Below, piece by piece: positions 9,979 through 18,324 of a stretch of DNA of 64,000 nucleotides (positions are counted from its first letter, which is position 1; every line of letters starts with the position of its first letter). The notes beneath the pieces were generated by a model, which was not told where the DNA came from, did no database searches, and saw only the letters and a program-made list of their open reading frames with translations. The translations under genes were made by a program, and so were the position numbers. Source of the DNA: Alphaproteobacteria bacterium (GTDB taxonomy: Bacteria; Pseudomonadota; Alphaproteobacteria; CACIAM-22H2); the NCBI GenBank assembly GCA_017308135.1, contig JAFKFM010000008.1, positions 558,001-622,000 on the forward strand, given 5' to 3'.

Positions 9979-11153
9979 GCGGCGAGCCTGTGTTCGTAGG
10001 TTTCGAGCGTTTGGCGCTCGATGTAATCCCAGTCGTATTTCACGCCGAGGCCCGGCCCCGTCGGAACGGGGAAGCACCCGTCGGCGCTCACCGCGTCGAG
10101 CTTGTCCGAATAGCCGCAGACGTAAAAATCGCCGGTGAAGCAGCCGCGCGACGGGCCGACCATCGACAATTCGTAGTAGTTGCTGTTGCGGATCGCCGAC
10201 ATGCAGGCGCGTTGCGCGGGGCCGGGCGCGTGCAACTCGACATCCAGGCCCAGCGCTTCGGCCAGATGCGCGATCTTCATCGCGCCCGTGATGCCCATGT
10301 CGAAATCGGGATCGGCACGCACGAAATCCGTGCCGTCGGCCAGGATAAGATTGGCCATCGCTTCGGGGCCGCGCACATGCTCGCCGATCAGCAGCGGCGT
10401 GCGAATCATTTCGCGCAGGCGGCGATGGGCGTGTGCTGCCAATCCGCCCTCGCCCATCGGGTCTTCGTACCAATAGAAATTCGCGTCGTCGCAAGCGCGT
10501 CCCACATCCAGCGCGTCGGCGAATGTCCGCAGATAGCAACCGGGATCGAGCATGAAGCGCATCTTGTCGCCCAGCGACTTGCCCAGCAGGCGCACGTTGC
10601 GCGATTCGATCGCCGGATCGCCGTCCTTCCAGCCATGCACCTTGAAGGCGCGATAGCCCATCTCGAAACATTCCTGCGCGAAGGCGACGTAATGCTCGGG
10701 CTGGTCCAGGCCGCCGCCCTCGCCGCCATGCCAGGTGCTGGCATAGGCCGGTAAACGGCCGCGGCTGCCGCCGAGAAGTTCGCTCACCGAACAGCCCAAA
10801 CGCTTGCCGGCGAGATCCCATAGCGCGCTGTCGAAGACGCCCACGCCCATGCGGTCGGTTTTGCGCAGGTCGCGCTTCATATCCTCGTAGAAGCGCTCGC
10901 GCTCGAAACAGCCATAGCCCGGCATCTTGCGCGCCACGATGCGGGCCTGACCGAACATCGTGTCGTTCCCGCCGACATATTCGCCCACGGCGCCATCGGC
11001 GGTCCAAAGCCGCACGGCCAAGCGCACCCGCTTGCTGCGCGCGCCGGGCAAATCGATGCCGTCGGCCACGTTTTCCATTGGGAAGGAAAAGATGCGCAGC
11101 TCGACGCGCTCGATAACCGTCTCTGGGGCGGGCGTTTCCCGAATGGCGCTCAT
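9975..11153 (-). CDS. Mandelate racemase/muconate lactonizing enzyme family protein (enolase superfamily), copy 1
   Basis: A 392-residue enolase-superfamily enzyme, clearly different from the following paralogue. Active-site residues visible are K171-x-H173 (FKVHGW), metal ligands D203 (MLDPGCY), E230 (WYEDP) and E258 (IGEHVRG), and H308 (ELHAPGP). The K-x-H plus distal His set is the mandelate-racemase-like arrangement found in several acid-sugar dehydratases. It is the first gene of the operon, 18 bases from a palindromic operator and downstream of the promoter at 11184-11212. Two enolase-superfamily enzymes side by side suggest two substrates or two successive steps. Confidence 0.88.
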   Translation of the reverse strand: MSAIRETPAPETVIERVELRIFSFPMENVADGIDLPGARSKRVRLAVRLWTADGAVGEYVGGNDTMFGQARIVARKMPGYGCFERERFYEDMKRDLRKTDRMGVGVFDSALWDLAGKRLGCSVSELLGGSRGRLPAYASTWHGGEGGGLDQPEHYVAFAQECFEMGYRAFKVHGWKDGDPAIESRNVRLLGKSLGDKMRFMLDPGCYLRTFADALDVGRACDDANFYWYEDPMGEGGLAAHAHRRLREMIRTPLLIGEHVRGPEAMANLILADGTDFVRADPDFDMGITGAMKIAHLAEALGLDVELHAPGPAQRACMSAIRNSNYYELSMVGPSRGCFTGDFYVCGYSDKLDAVSADGCFPVPTGPGLGVKYDWDYIERQTLETYEHRLAA

Positions 11154-11171
11154 TGCCGTGAATTATTGTTT

Positions 11172-11184
11172 ATCGATTATCGAT
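11172..11184. promoter_or_regulatory. Palindromic operator candidate (ATCGAT-T-ATCGAT)
   Basis: Two ATCGAT hexamers flank a single T, giving a 13-base inverted repeat. It overlaps the edge of the -10 box and the expected transcription start of the leftward operon, where bound protein would block RNA polymerase. The GntR regulator at 2668 is the nearest candidate binder. Confidence 0.55.
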
Positions 11185-11212
11185 TTATAGGTTTAGGCAA
11201 AGAGTCTGTCAA
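11184..11212 (-). promoter_or_regulatory. Sigma-70 promoter of the acid-sugar/Dpp operon
   Basis: On the minus strand TTGACA (11212-11207) is followed after exactly 17 bases by TATAAA (11189-11184). Both boxes are near-consensus and lie 31-59 bases upstream of the ATG at 11153. This is the best promoter match in the window. Confidence 0.8.
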
Positions 11213-11433
11213 CCTGTTTTGGCCCATGATTGCGCAAATTCGCTCACAAAACCCCAGGCGCGGCTTGAACATCCATTTTTGAGACTGCCGAGGATCGAGC
11301 GCCCGCGCGACGCCTGCGATGCAAACGCTCGCCTCGCGCCGCCCGAGCGAGCGCGCTATCGCAAAGCCACATCTCTGGGACGTTCGCCGCCGACGACGCT
11401 TCGACTCATTCCCGATCGCGAAGCGGCCAGCAT

Positions 11434-11490
11434 CCAGCAGTTATCGTCTTCGTCACCGACGGCACGCCAACTTTTGCAATTGTTATTTAA
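11434..11490 (-). repeat. Dispersed repeat, copy A (peptide-like WRA-GDE-NCW repeat)
   Basis: Copy A matches copy B (36945-37000) at 31 of 36 bases and copy C (49986-50042) at 28 of 36 bases over the core starting at 11434, without gaps. Read on the minus strand it encodes SWRAVGDEDDNCW. An AT-rich stretch adjoins it on the right, as in copy C. There is no start codon in frame, so it looks like a fragment. Confidence 0.6.
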
Positions 11491-11519
11491 TATTTAAATA
11501 TTCCATTTTTATCGCCGAC

Positions 11520-11553
11520 TATCAGCTTCTCAATGCTTAAAGAGACGCTGATA
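11520..11553. terminator. Hairpin spanning the stop codon of the 11537-12055 gene
   Basis: TATCAGC (11520-11526) pairs with GCTGATA (11547-11553), and TCTC/GAGA extend the stem inward after one mismatch, leaving a 10-base loop. It sits over the stop codon. No long T-run follows on either strand, so it may be an RNA-stabilising or weak termination structure. Confidence 0.4.
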
Positions 11554-12055
11554 ATTTGTTGCGGAGTTCGAGCGCTTCGGACTCATTGTTGCCAATATTC
11601 AAGCGAATTATCGGGTGATCGGCGTTCTTCGTCGTGAGCCATAGCTGCCATTTTTCTTTATCTGCAAGAATATTGCGCTCATCGATTTCCAAAGAATCGA
11701 ACCGCTTGGCTTCGATCTGAGCGATATCGGCGAAATCAAGCTCGAGCACTTTTACGGCGTCGCTATCGCCTTGGATCGGCCCGACCACAAACATCGTTCC
11801 GGAACTTTCGTCGACCAGAAGCGCTGGTCGGCTCGGCACTTCAAACGCAAATGGCCCTTTTTCGGACCTAAGCTGTTCAAGCGCCGCCTCGATCGCATTC
11901 GATTGTCGCCGATATCGAAAAACATATGCGATCACCAATGCCGGTAGGACGACAAACAACAGCAGCAAAAAGTAGGTGCTAAGTACGTTCTTGCCGATCA
12001 ACGCCGCCATAGCGCCAAAGACGATGGTGCCTCCGGCGAAATAAAACAGCCTCAT
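11537..12055 (-). CDS. Hypothetical membrane protein
   Basis: A 172-residue protein of unknown function. Two adjacent hydrophobic helices occupy about residues 1-45 (FYFAGGTIVFGAMAALIG and YFLLLLFVVLPALVIAYVF). A charged cytoplasmic part follows, containing beta-rich segments (GTMFVVGPIQG, KWQLWLTTKN). The ATG at 12055 was preferred because GAGGGGAG lies directly upstream; a TTG at 12079 would extend the frame by eight residues. It is 20 bases downstream of the GMC oxidoreductase gene and probably co-transcribed, but nothing links the two functionally. Confidence 0.7.
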   Translation of the reverse strand: MRLFYFAGGTIVFGAMAALIGKNVLSTYFLLLLFVVLPALVIAYVFRYRRQSNAIEAALEQLRSEKGPFAFEVPSRPALLVDESSGTMFVVGPIQGDSDAVKVLELDFADIAQIEAKRFDSLEIDERNILADKEKWQLWLTTKNADHPIIRLNIGNNESEALELRNKLSASL

Positions 12056-12075
12056 CTCCCCTCTATCCCCGTGCG

Positions 12076-13689
12076 TCAAACCGGACCTCCCGTATTGCGC
12101 GTTCCCAAAATGAAATCCGCCGCTCGTTCACCGATCATCATTGTCGGCGCGTTTAGATTCGAGCTCGCGATCGTCGGCATGACCGACGCGTCGGCGACGC
12201 GCAATGCGTCGATCCCCCTCACCCGCAAACGTGAATCGACAACGGCGCTGGCGTCCTCGCCCATACGGCACGTGCCGCAAGGGTGATAGGATGTCGACGC
12301 CGCACGGGCGATATAGGCATCGAGTTCGGCCGACGATCGCGGAATCTCCGCCGGCTCGACAAGATGCGCGCGATACGGCGCGAAGGCCGGGCGGATCATC
12401 GTATCCATCGCCATCTCGAAAGCGCGCCGCATCGCGACGCGATCGTATTCGTTCGACAGATACGCGGGATCGATCGCGGGCGCTCGGGCGGGATCGGCCG
12501 AACGCAACCGCAACCTGCCGCGCGATCTCGGGCGGCTCGGCTCCGCGATGACCTTGAAGCCGTGGTGGCCTTTGACCGGCGCGCCGTCCTTCATCAGAAC
12601 GGGAAAGAAATGGAGTTGCGTATCGGGCCGCGTCAGTTCCGGCCGCGAGCGCAGAAACGCACCCGTCTGTAAAACCGGTTTCGCTGCGATTCCGCGCTTA
12701 AACAAAAACCAATCCGCACCCGCGCGCAGCATGCGGTGCGGGGCCATCAACGCATTATACGAAACGGGAAGCGGCGTTTCGAATTGGATGCCGATATGGA
12801 GATGGTCGTGTAAGTTCTCGCCCACACCGGGCAGATCGTGCACGGGCCGCGCCCCGATCCGGGAGAGCGCGTCCGCCGGACCGATCCCCGATAGCATCAG
12901 AAGCTGCGGCGAGCCGAAGACGCCGCCGCAAATGACGACCTCCTGCCGCGCCGCGAGCCTTCGCGTTTCGCCGCCGAGCGCAATCTCGATCCCGGCGGCA
13001 CGGCCTTTCACGATCGCGATCCGCGTCGTCAAGGCACCGGTCAGGATCGACAGATTGCCGCGCGCGCGAACCGGATCGAGATAGGCTTGGGCAGCGCTCG
13101 CGCGCGTACCTTTGTTGACGTTGATGTCAAAGACGCAAAACCCTTCCCGGCTTGCGCCGTTGATATCCTCGGCGAACGGATGGCCGGCTTCGCGCCCGGC
13201 TCGCAAAAAGGCGCGCGCGAGTTCGCCTAGCGGGCCGGCGGGATGGACGTGAACGGGGCCTTCCCGACCGCGCAGAGCGGTCGCGGGTCCGTGGAAATTC
13301 TCCAAGCGTTTGAACACGGGCGCCACGTCTTCGAAGCGCCAGCCTGGCGCGCCGTTCGCCGCCCAATCGTCGTAATCGCCCGGATGGCCGGTCGCGAACA
13401 CCATGCCGTTGATCGACGACGATCCGCCGAGCACGCGGCCGCGCGGATGCGCGATCCGCCGTCCGTCTAAATTCGGTTGCGGCTCCGTCAGGTACTCGAC
13501 CGCGAAAGGCGTCGCGCCGCGAAACACGCCGCGCGCGGCGATCGGCATTCGCAGTTTCCAACTGCCGCCGCGCGGACCGTTCTCGACGAGCAGCACCTCG
13601 CAGGCCGGATCCGCCGACAGCCGGTTCGCGATCGCGCATCCGGCCGACCCGGCGCCGACGACGATGTAGTCGAAACTGTCGCGGCGCAT
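12076..13689 (-). CDS. GMC family FAD oxidoreductase (choline dehydrogenase-like)
   Basis: A 537-residue flavoprotein. The N-terminal dinucleotide-binding motif is VVGAGSAGCAIANRL, the GMC signature is GRVLGGSSSINGM, and the C-terminal active site is SYHPCGTCRMG followed by NAPTMMIGERAAD. The catalytic base is the histidine of YHPCGT. GMC enzymes oxidise primary or secondary alcohols such as choline, polyethylene glycol or sugars. The ATG at 13689 was chosen because GGAGG lies eight bases upstream; longer starts at 13704 and 13746 are possible. It is divergent from the flavin monooxygenase-like gene at 13843. Confidence 0.92.
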   Translation of the reverse strand: MRRDSFDYIVVGAGSAGCAIANRLSADPACEVLLVENGPRGGSWKLRMPIAARGVFRGATPFAVEYLTEPQPNLDGRRIAHPRGRVLGGSSSINGMVFATGHPGDYDDWAANGAPGWRFEDVAPVFKRLENFHGPATALRGREGPVHVHPAGPLGELARAFLRAGREAGHPFAEDINGASREGFCVFDINVNKGTRASAAQAYLDPVRARGNLSILTGALTTRIAIVKGRAAGIEIALGGETRRLAARQEVVICGGVFGSPQLLMLSGIGPADALSRIGARPVHDLPGVGENLHDHLHIGIQFETPLPVSYNALMAPHRMLRAGADWFLFKRGIAAKPVLQTGAFLRSRPELTRPDTQLHFFPVLMKDGAPVKGHHGFKVIAEPSRPRSRGRLRLRSADPARAPAIDPAYLSNEYDRVAMRRAFEMAMDTMIRPAFAPYRAHLVEPAEIPRSSAELDAYIARAASTSYHPCGTCRMGEDASAVVDSRLRVRGIDALRVADASVMPTIASSNLNAPTMMIGERAADFILGTRNTGGPV

Positions 13690-13798
13690 CCCGCGGCCCT
13701 CCATACCGGCGGATCTTGCAAGCCACGGTCCAGATAGCGGCGTCAAAAAAACTGAACGCCGCTCATGAAAACATGAATCGACAAGGCCGTTCCGGCGG

Positions 13799-13814
13799 CG
13801 GCACGAATGATGCT
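13799..13814 (+). promoter_or_regulatory. Sigma-54-like promoter candidate
   Basis: CGGCACG-AATG-ATGCT has GG and GC spaced 12 bases apart, as in the -24/-12 sigma-54 consensus, with one mismatch in each half. It lies 29 bases upstream of the ATG at 13843. Weaker than the matches at 15368 and 34921. Confidence 0.35.
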
Positions 13815-13842
13815 TGGCGGACGTCGATATCGGAGGCGCCGC

Positions 13843-15270
13843 ATGGATCTAGACGAACTGGAACGACGCATCCGTTTGGAACTCGAGTTCCTCGACTATC
13901 CGAACCGCCGATGGATGCCGGCCCACCCGCCGGGGCCGACGCCGAGCTTCGACGTCGTCATCGTCGGCGGCGGCCAAAGCGGATTGGCCGCGGCGTTCGG
14001 CTTGCTGCGCGAAAAAGTCGACAACATCATTGTGCTCGACCGCAATCCGCGCGGCAGCGAAGGTCCATGGACCAATTTCGCGCGCATGCCCACATTGCGC
14101 ACGCCCAAACAATCGAGCGGCCTGGATTTCGGCATGCCGAATCTCACGCCGCGCGCGTGGTTCGAGGCGCGGTTCGGCCGGCCGGCATGGGACGAGATGA
14201 CCAAGTTTCCGCGCGAAACCTGGCAGGAATATCTCGTCTGGTATCGCCGCGTTCTAGACCTGCCGGTGCGCAACGACGTCGAGGTTACGCTGTTGCGACC
14301 GCAGGGAAATTCGATCCTGGTCGAAACCCGCGATGGCGCCGCAATCCGGGCGCGCAAAGTGATCCTCGCCACGGGCATCGAAGGCGGCGGGCGCTGGTTT
14401 ATTCCCAATCTCGTCGCGGGCTTGCCGAAGGACAAATACGCCCACACCGCCGACCGGATCGATTTCGCGGCACTGCGCGGCAAGCGCGTGGGCGTGCTGG
14501 GTGCCGGCGCATCCGCGTTCGACAACGCGTTCGTGGCGCTCAACACCGGTGCGGCGAGCGTGGATCTATGTTTCCGCCAACCGGATCTTCCGCGCATCAA
14601 CCACAAGCGCTGGATTGAATACTCGGGCTTCGTCGCGTTCTACGCCGACCTGCCCCCGCTCGAGCGCTGGATGTTCAGCCGCCAGATTCAGCGCATGCGT
14701 GCCCCCCCGCCGCAAGACACCGTGTGGCGCTGCACGTCGCATGCGAATTTCGCCATGCATGCCGGGGCGGCCTGGCTCGACGCGGAAATGCGGGGCGAAA
14801 CCGTCGCAATTCGCACGCCGAAGGGATTGTTCGAGTTCGATTTTCTGATCCTCGGCACCGGCCTGATCAGCGACCCGCATTGCCGGCCCGAGCTTACCTT
14901 GATCGCCGACGATATCGCGCTGTGGCGCGATCGCTTCACCCCTCCGCCGGGCGAGGAGGACGAACAACTCGCGAGCGAGGCCTATCTCGGCCCCGCCTTC
15001 GAATACCAGGAGAAGACGCCCGGCACGGCACCTTATCTGCGGCACATCCACAACTTCACCGCCGGCGCCAATATCAGTATGGGCCACGCGGCCGCGTCGA
15101 TCTCGGGCATGAAATACGGCACGCCGCGTTTGGTTGCCGGTGTGCTGCGCAACCTTTTCCTGGAGGACTCCGCGCGCCATCTCGACGACCTCGTCCGCTA
15201 CGACGATCCGGAAGTCGTCACCACGACGCCGCCGGATGGGTTCGTGGCGAACATACCGTCCAAAAAATAA
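13843..15270 (+). CDS. FAD/NAD(P)-binding monooxygenase-like protein
   Basis: A 475-residue flavoprotein with two Rossmann motifs: VVIVGGGQSGLAAAFG near residue 38 for FAD and VGVLGAGASAFDNAF near residue 218 for NAD(P)H. This layout matches flavin-containing monooxygenases and CzcO-like oxidoreductases. The ATG at 13843 follows GGAGG by six bases; a frame opening at 13807 lacks such a site. Substrate is unknown. It stands alone between the divergent GMC gene and the hydroxyacid dehydrogenase operon, and might oxidise the compound imported by the transporter that follows. Confidence 0.85.
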   Translation: MDLDELERRIRLELEFLDYPNRRWMPAHPPGPTPSFDVVIVGGGQSGLAAAFGLLREKVDNIIVLDRNPRGSEGPWTNFARMPTLRTPKQSSGLDFGMPNLTPRAWFEARFGRPAWDEMTKFPRETWQEYLVWYRRVLDLPVRNDVEVTLLRPQGNSILVETRDGAAIRARKVILATGIEGGGRWFIPNLVAGLPKDKYAHTADRIDFAALRGKRVGVLGAGASAFDNAFVALNTGAASVDLCFRQPDLPRINHKRWIEYSGFVAFYADLPPLERWMFSRQIQRMRAPPPQDTVWRCTSHANFAMHAGAAWLDAEMRGETVAIRTPKGLFEFDFLILGTGLISDPHCRPELTLIADDIALWRDRFTPPPGEEDEQLASEAYLGPAFEYQEKTPGTAPYLRHIHNFTAGANISMGHAAASISGMKYGTPRLVAGVLRNLFLEDSARHLDDLVRYDDPEVVTTTPPDGFVANIPSKK

Positions 15271-15367
15271 ACGATAGCCGTCGATCCTGCCCCGAATCAG
15301 GCAATTACAAGCCTCATACCATCATGATAAATCGAGTAAATCCGAAAATTGCATTATGAATTACCGA

Positions 15368-15383
15368 TGGCATAACGCTTGCT
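15368..15383 (+). promoter_or_regulatory. Sigma-54-like promoter of the hydroxyacid dehydrogenase/transporter operon
   Basis: TGGCATA-ACGC-TTGCT matches the sigma-54 consensus TGGCAYR-N4-TTGCW, with GG and GC 12 bases apart. It lies 73 bases upstream of the ATG at 15457. The core GGCATAACG-TTGCTA recurs almost identically at 34922-34937 upstream of another catabolic gene. Confidence 0.5.
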
Positions 15384-15456
15384 ATCTCATTTGTATGCCG
15401 CCCGTTTCCTTCCCTTCGCCGGCACGTCGTACGCAACGCCTGCAAAGGCCGACGGC

Positions 15457-16458
15457 ATGAATTTGCGCGTTACCGTGCATGTCGACAACTCGGCGCAAGC
15501 GATCGCCGCGCGCTGCGCCGGACTGCAAGGTGCGGCCGTCGTCGTCGAGAACGATCCCGCGGCGATGCCGGCCCATCTCGCGCGCTCCGAAATCCTGATC
15601 ACGCAAAACAGCCGCTACACCGCGACGATCGCCAGCGCTTGCGCCGCGTCGCCGACGTTGCGGATGATTCAATCCGTCTCCTCGGGCGCCGATGCTTTCA
15701 CGCGCCACGGCGTGCGGCCGGGGTTGCGCCTTTCCACCAGCGGCGACATCTGGGCGCCGACCGTCGCCGAACACGCGATGGCGTTGCTGCTCGCCCTCGC
15801 CCGCCAAGTCCCGCGCCTCGAACGCCAACGCCAACGTGCGGCCTGGGATCGCCCGGGCTTGGGCGCGGACATGGTTTCGCTAACCGGCAATAATCTGCTG
15901 GTCGTGGGTTTGGGCGCCATCGGTCGTGCCGTCGCCGGCCTTGCGAAGGCCTTCGGCATGCGTGTCGCGGGCATCGCCAGCCGCACACGCGAACCGGCGG
16001 CGCACGAGAACGTGGAACGGATCGCCGGGACCGACGCATTGCGCGCCGAACTCGCCCAAGCCGATGCGATCGTATTGGCGCTCCCGCTCTCCCCTGCGAC
16101 GCGACATCTGATCGGTCGTGACGAACTCGCCGTTTTGAAGCCCGGCGCGTTTCTGGTGAACGTGGCGCGCGGAGAGATTGTCGATCAAGCGGCCCTGGTC
16201 GATGCCATGAGGGCCGGTCGTCCGCGCGGCTTCGCGACCGACGTGGCGGCCGAAGAACCCTTGCCCGCGTCGAGCCCGCTTTGGGTGTTCGAGAACGCGA
16301 TCATCTCGCCGCATGTCGCGGGCTACGACGACGGCAAGGTCGGCAAGCAGCTGGCCGCACTTTGCGTCGCGAACATCGAACGCTGGCGCGCGGGCCAGGA
16401 ACTCGCGAATGAAGTTCCGCCTTCCGCTCCGGCCTTTTTCGCACCGGCGGGAGCCTAG
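15457..16458 (+). CDS. D-2-hydroxyacid dehydrogenase family protein
   Basis: A 333-residue NAD(P)-dependent oxidoreductase interconverting a 2-hydroxy acid and a 2-keto acid. The nucleotide-binding motif is VVGLGAIGRAVAG. The catalytic Arg-Glu-His set is seen in VNVARGEIVD, DVAAEEPLP and SPHVAGY. The ATG at 15457 starts at the natural N-terminus of the fold (MNLRVTVHVD); the same frame extends upstream but across the promoter candidate. It is the first gene of an operon with the PotABCD-like importer, implying the imported compound is or becomes a hydroxy acid. Confidence 0.9.
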   Translation: MNLRVTVHVDNSAQAIAARCAGLQGAAVVVENDPAAMPAHLARSEILITQNSRYTATIASACAASPTLRMIQSVSSGADAFTRHGVRPGLRLSTSGDIWAPTVAEHAMALLLALARQVPRLERQRQRAAWDRPGLGADMVSLTGNNLLVVGLGAIGRAVAGLAKAFGMRVAGIASRTREPAAHENVERIAGTDALRAELAQADAIVLALPLSPATRHLIGRDELAVLKPGAFLVNVARGEIVDQAALVDAMRAGRPRGFATDVAAEEPLPASSPLWVFENAIISPHVAGYDDGKVGKQLAALCVANIERWRAGQELANEVPPSAPAFFAPAGA

Positions 16459-16461
16459 TTC

Positions 16462-17409
16462 ATGCCGACCGACATCGCCGCCCCGCGCGCACCCCGCTTC
16501 AAACCGCTCAACTTCGCCTTCCTGCGGCGCAAAGCGACGCCGGGCGACGAAGGCGACAGCCGCGTCTGGGCGTTGATGCTGGTCCCGTCGCTGATCGTGT
16601 TCGTCGTTCTGCTGGTCGCATCGCTCGGCCTATTCATCGAAGGCAGCCTGCATCGCGATCTCGGTTACGGCCGCACCGGCACCGAATGGGAGATCTCGAA
16701 CTATCTGCGCGTCTTCACCGATTCATTCTATCTCAAATGCCTGTGGATCACGGTGAAGGTCTCGGCGATGGCGACGATCGGCACGATGCTGCTCGCTTTC
16801 CCCGTCGCCTACGTGATCGCGCGTTTGCGCTCGCGCTGGGCGATGCTGCTGCTGGCGGGCATCGTCGCGTCGACCTTCATCACCATCGTGATCAAGGTGT
16901 TCGGGCTGATGATCCTGTTCGCCAGCAACGGCTTCATGAACCGCACGCTCTTGGCGCTGGGAATCGTGGGCGAGCCGGTCGTCCTTCTCGGCTCGGAAGG
17001 CGGCGTCGTCGTCGGTCTGATGCAATTCACGCTCGGCTTCGCCGTCCTACTGCTCTACAGCGTTGTGCAGACGATACCACGCTCCTACGAGGAAGCCGCG
17101 CAAGCGCTGGGCGCCAACCGCTTGCGCGTCGCGCGTCGCGTGTTGCTGCCGCTCTGCCTGCCGGGCATCTCCGTCGGCGGATTAATGATCTTCAACATGT
17201 GCATGGGGGCCTTCACCTCGGCGGCGCTGATCGGCGGCGGCAAGGTCATGACGCTGCCGATCCTGATCCAGCGCACGATCATGATGGAGGTGAAATACTC
17301 CATGGCCGCCACGCTCGCCGCGTTGCTGCTATTCGCGGTCATCGCCGTCAATCTGCTCTCGATCTTCCTGATGCGCCGGATGCGCGCGGGCCGAAAGGTG
17401 ATCGCATGA
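16462..17409 (+). CDS. PotB-like ABC importer permease
   Basis: A 315-residue permease with six predicted membrane helices. The first is LMLVPSLIVFVVLLVASLGLF. The EAA loop (EEAAQALGANRLRVARRVLLP) is of the spermidine/putrescine/iron importer type. It starts three bases after the dehydrogenase stop and overlaps the next permease by four bases. It is strongly similar in architecture to the permease at 30082-30930, down to shared segments such as STFITIVIKVFGL versus SSFVTIVIKVLGL. Confidence 0.92.
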   Translation: MPTDIAAPRAPRFKPLNFAFLRRKATPGDEGDSRVWALMLVPSLIVFVVLLVASLGLFIEGSLHRDLGYGRTGTEWEISNYLRVFTDSFYLKCLWITVKVSAMATIGTMLLAFPVAYVIARLRSRWAMLLLAGIVASTFITIVIKVFGLMILFASNGFMNRTLLALGIVGEPVVLLGSEGGVVVGLMQFTLGFAVLLLYSVVQTIPRSYEEAAQALGANRLRVARRVLLPLCLPGISVGGLMIFNMCMGAFTSAALIGGGKVMTLPILIQRTIMMEVKYSMAATLAALLLFAVIAVNLLSIFLMRRMRAGRKVIA

Positions 17410-18278
17410 TCTCCAAATCGCCGTTCAAGCGCCTGTGGTGGCGCCTGGAAACGCCGGTCGGCCAGACCCTGCTGTGGTCGGTGGTCGTGTTCGCCTATCT
17501 GTTCCTCCACGCTCCGACCATCATCGTGATGGGTGCTTCGCTCAACGCGTCGTCGCAATACGGCGCCATTTCCTTTCCGCCGACGAGTTTCACGCTCGCG
17601 CGCTATTGGGAAATTCCGGCCTCGCAATTCCATTCGATCCTGTTGAGCCTGAAGCTTGCCTTCCTGTCCGCGACCGTCGGCGTCGTTCTGGGCGTACCTG
17701 CCGCCTTCGGTCTGGTGCGCAGCCGCCTGCCGGGCAAGGGCCTCCTGGCCGCGATTTTCCGGGCACCCTTGCAAATCCCGACCGTCGTCATCGGCATCAC
17801 GTTTCTGCAACTCGTCTACGCCGTCGGCGACGCGCTCGACCTCGACCTATCGGGCAGTTTCGTCGGCCTCGCCGTCGCGCATTGCTTCGTCGCGACCCCG
17901 TACGTCGTCGGCACGGTCACGGCGATCCTGCAACGCTTCGACGGAAGATTGGAAGAAGCGGCGGCGAGCCTTGGGGCCACGCCCCTGCGCACGTTCCGGC
18001 GCGTGACGCTGCCGCTCATCATGCCCGGTCTCTACGCCGGTGCGCTTTACGCCTTCATGGTGTCGTTCGGCGACGTGCCGATTTCGATCTTCCTGTCGGC
18101 CCCTGGCTACATGACCTATCCGGTCGAGATATTCATGGGGCTCGAACAGAATTTCAGCCCCACGATCCTGGCCTCGGCCACGCTCGTCATCATCTTCTGC
18201 TTCGCCTTGATGCTGCTCGTCCAACGCGTGGTCGGTCTCGAGACCTTGCTGCGGATCGGCGGCACCGGGCGTCGCTGA
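17406..18278 (+). CDS. PotC-like ABC importer permease
   Basis: A 290-residue permease whose ATG overlaps the preceding stop (ATGA). Membrane helices include LLWSVVVFAYLFLHAPTII, and the EAA loop is EEAAASLGATPLRTFRRVTLP. Paired with the preceding permease it should form the transmembrane channel. A longer frame from 16686 is an artefact of reading through the upstream permease in another frame. Confidence 0.92.
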   Translation: MISKSPFKRLWWRLETPVGQTLLWSVVVFAYLFLHAPTIIVMGASLNASSQYGAISFPPTSFTLARYWEIPASQFHSILLSLKLAFLSATVGVVLGVPAAFGLVRSRLPGKGLLAAIFRAPLQIPTVVIGITFLQLVYAVGDALDLDLSGSFVGLAVAHCFVATPYVVGTVTAILQRFDGRLEEAAASLGATPLRTFRRVTLPLIMPGLYAGALYAFMVSFGDVPISIFLSAPGYMTYPVEIFMGLEQNFSPTILASATLVIIFCFALMLLVQRVVGLETLLRIGGTGRR

Positions 18279-18324
18279 TCGCCGCTCTCCCCTTTTCCCG
18301 CACCCAACGACGAGGAGTCCCAAG

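Larger units (their letters stand above)
11154..11536. other. Intergenic region with promoter, operator and repeat copy A
   Basis: No convincing gene is present; the two small frames on the plus strand (from 11219 and 11319) have no start signals or recognisable content. The right half is AT-rich. It holds the promoter and operator of the leftward operon, repeat copy A (11434-11490), and a hairpin at its right edge. Confidence 0.6.

Noticed and set aside
16686..18278. A 530-codon frame that looks like a fusion ending in a permease
   Set aside because: Only the part from 17406 is permease-like; the rest is the upstream permease read out of frame.
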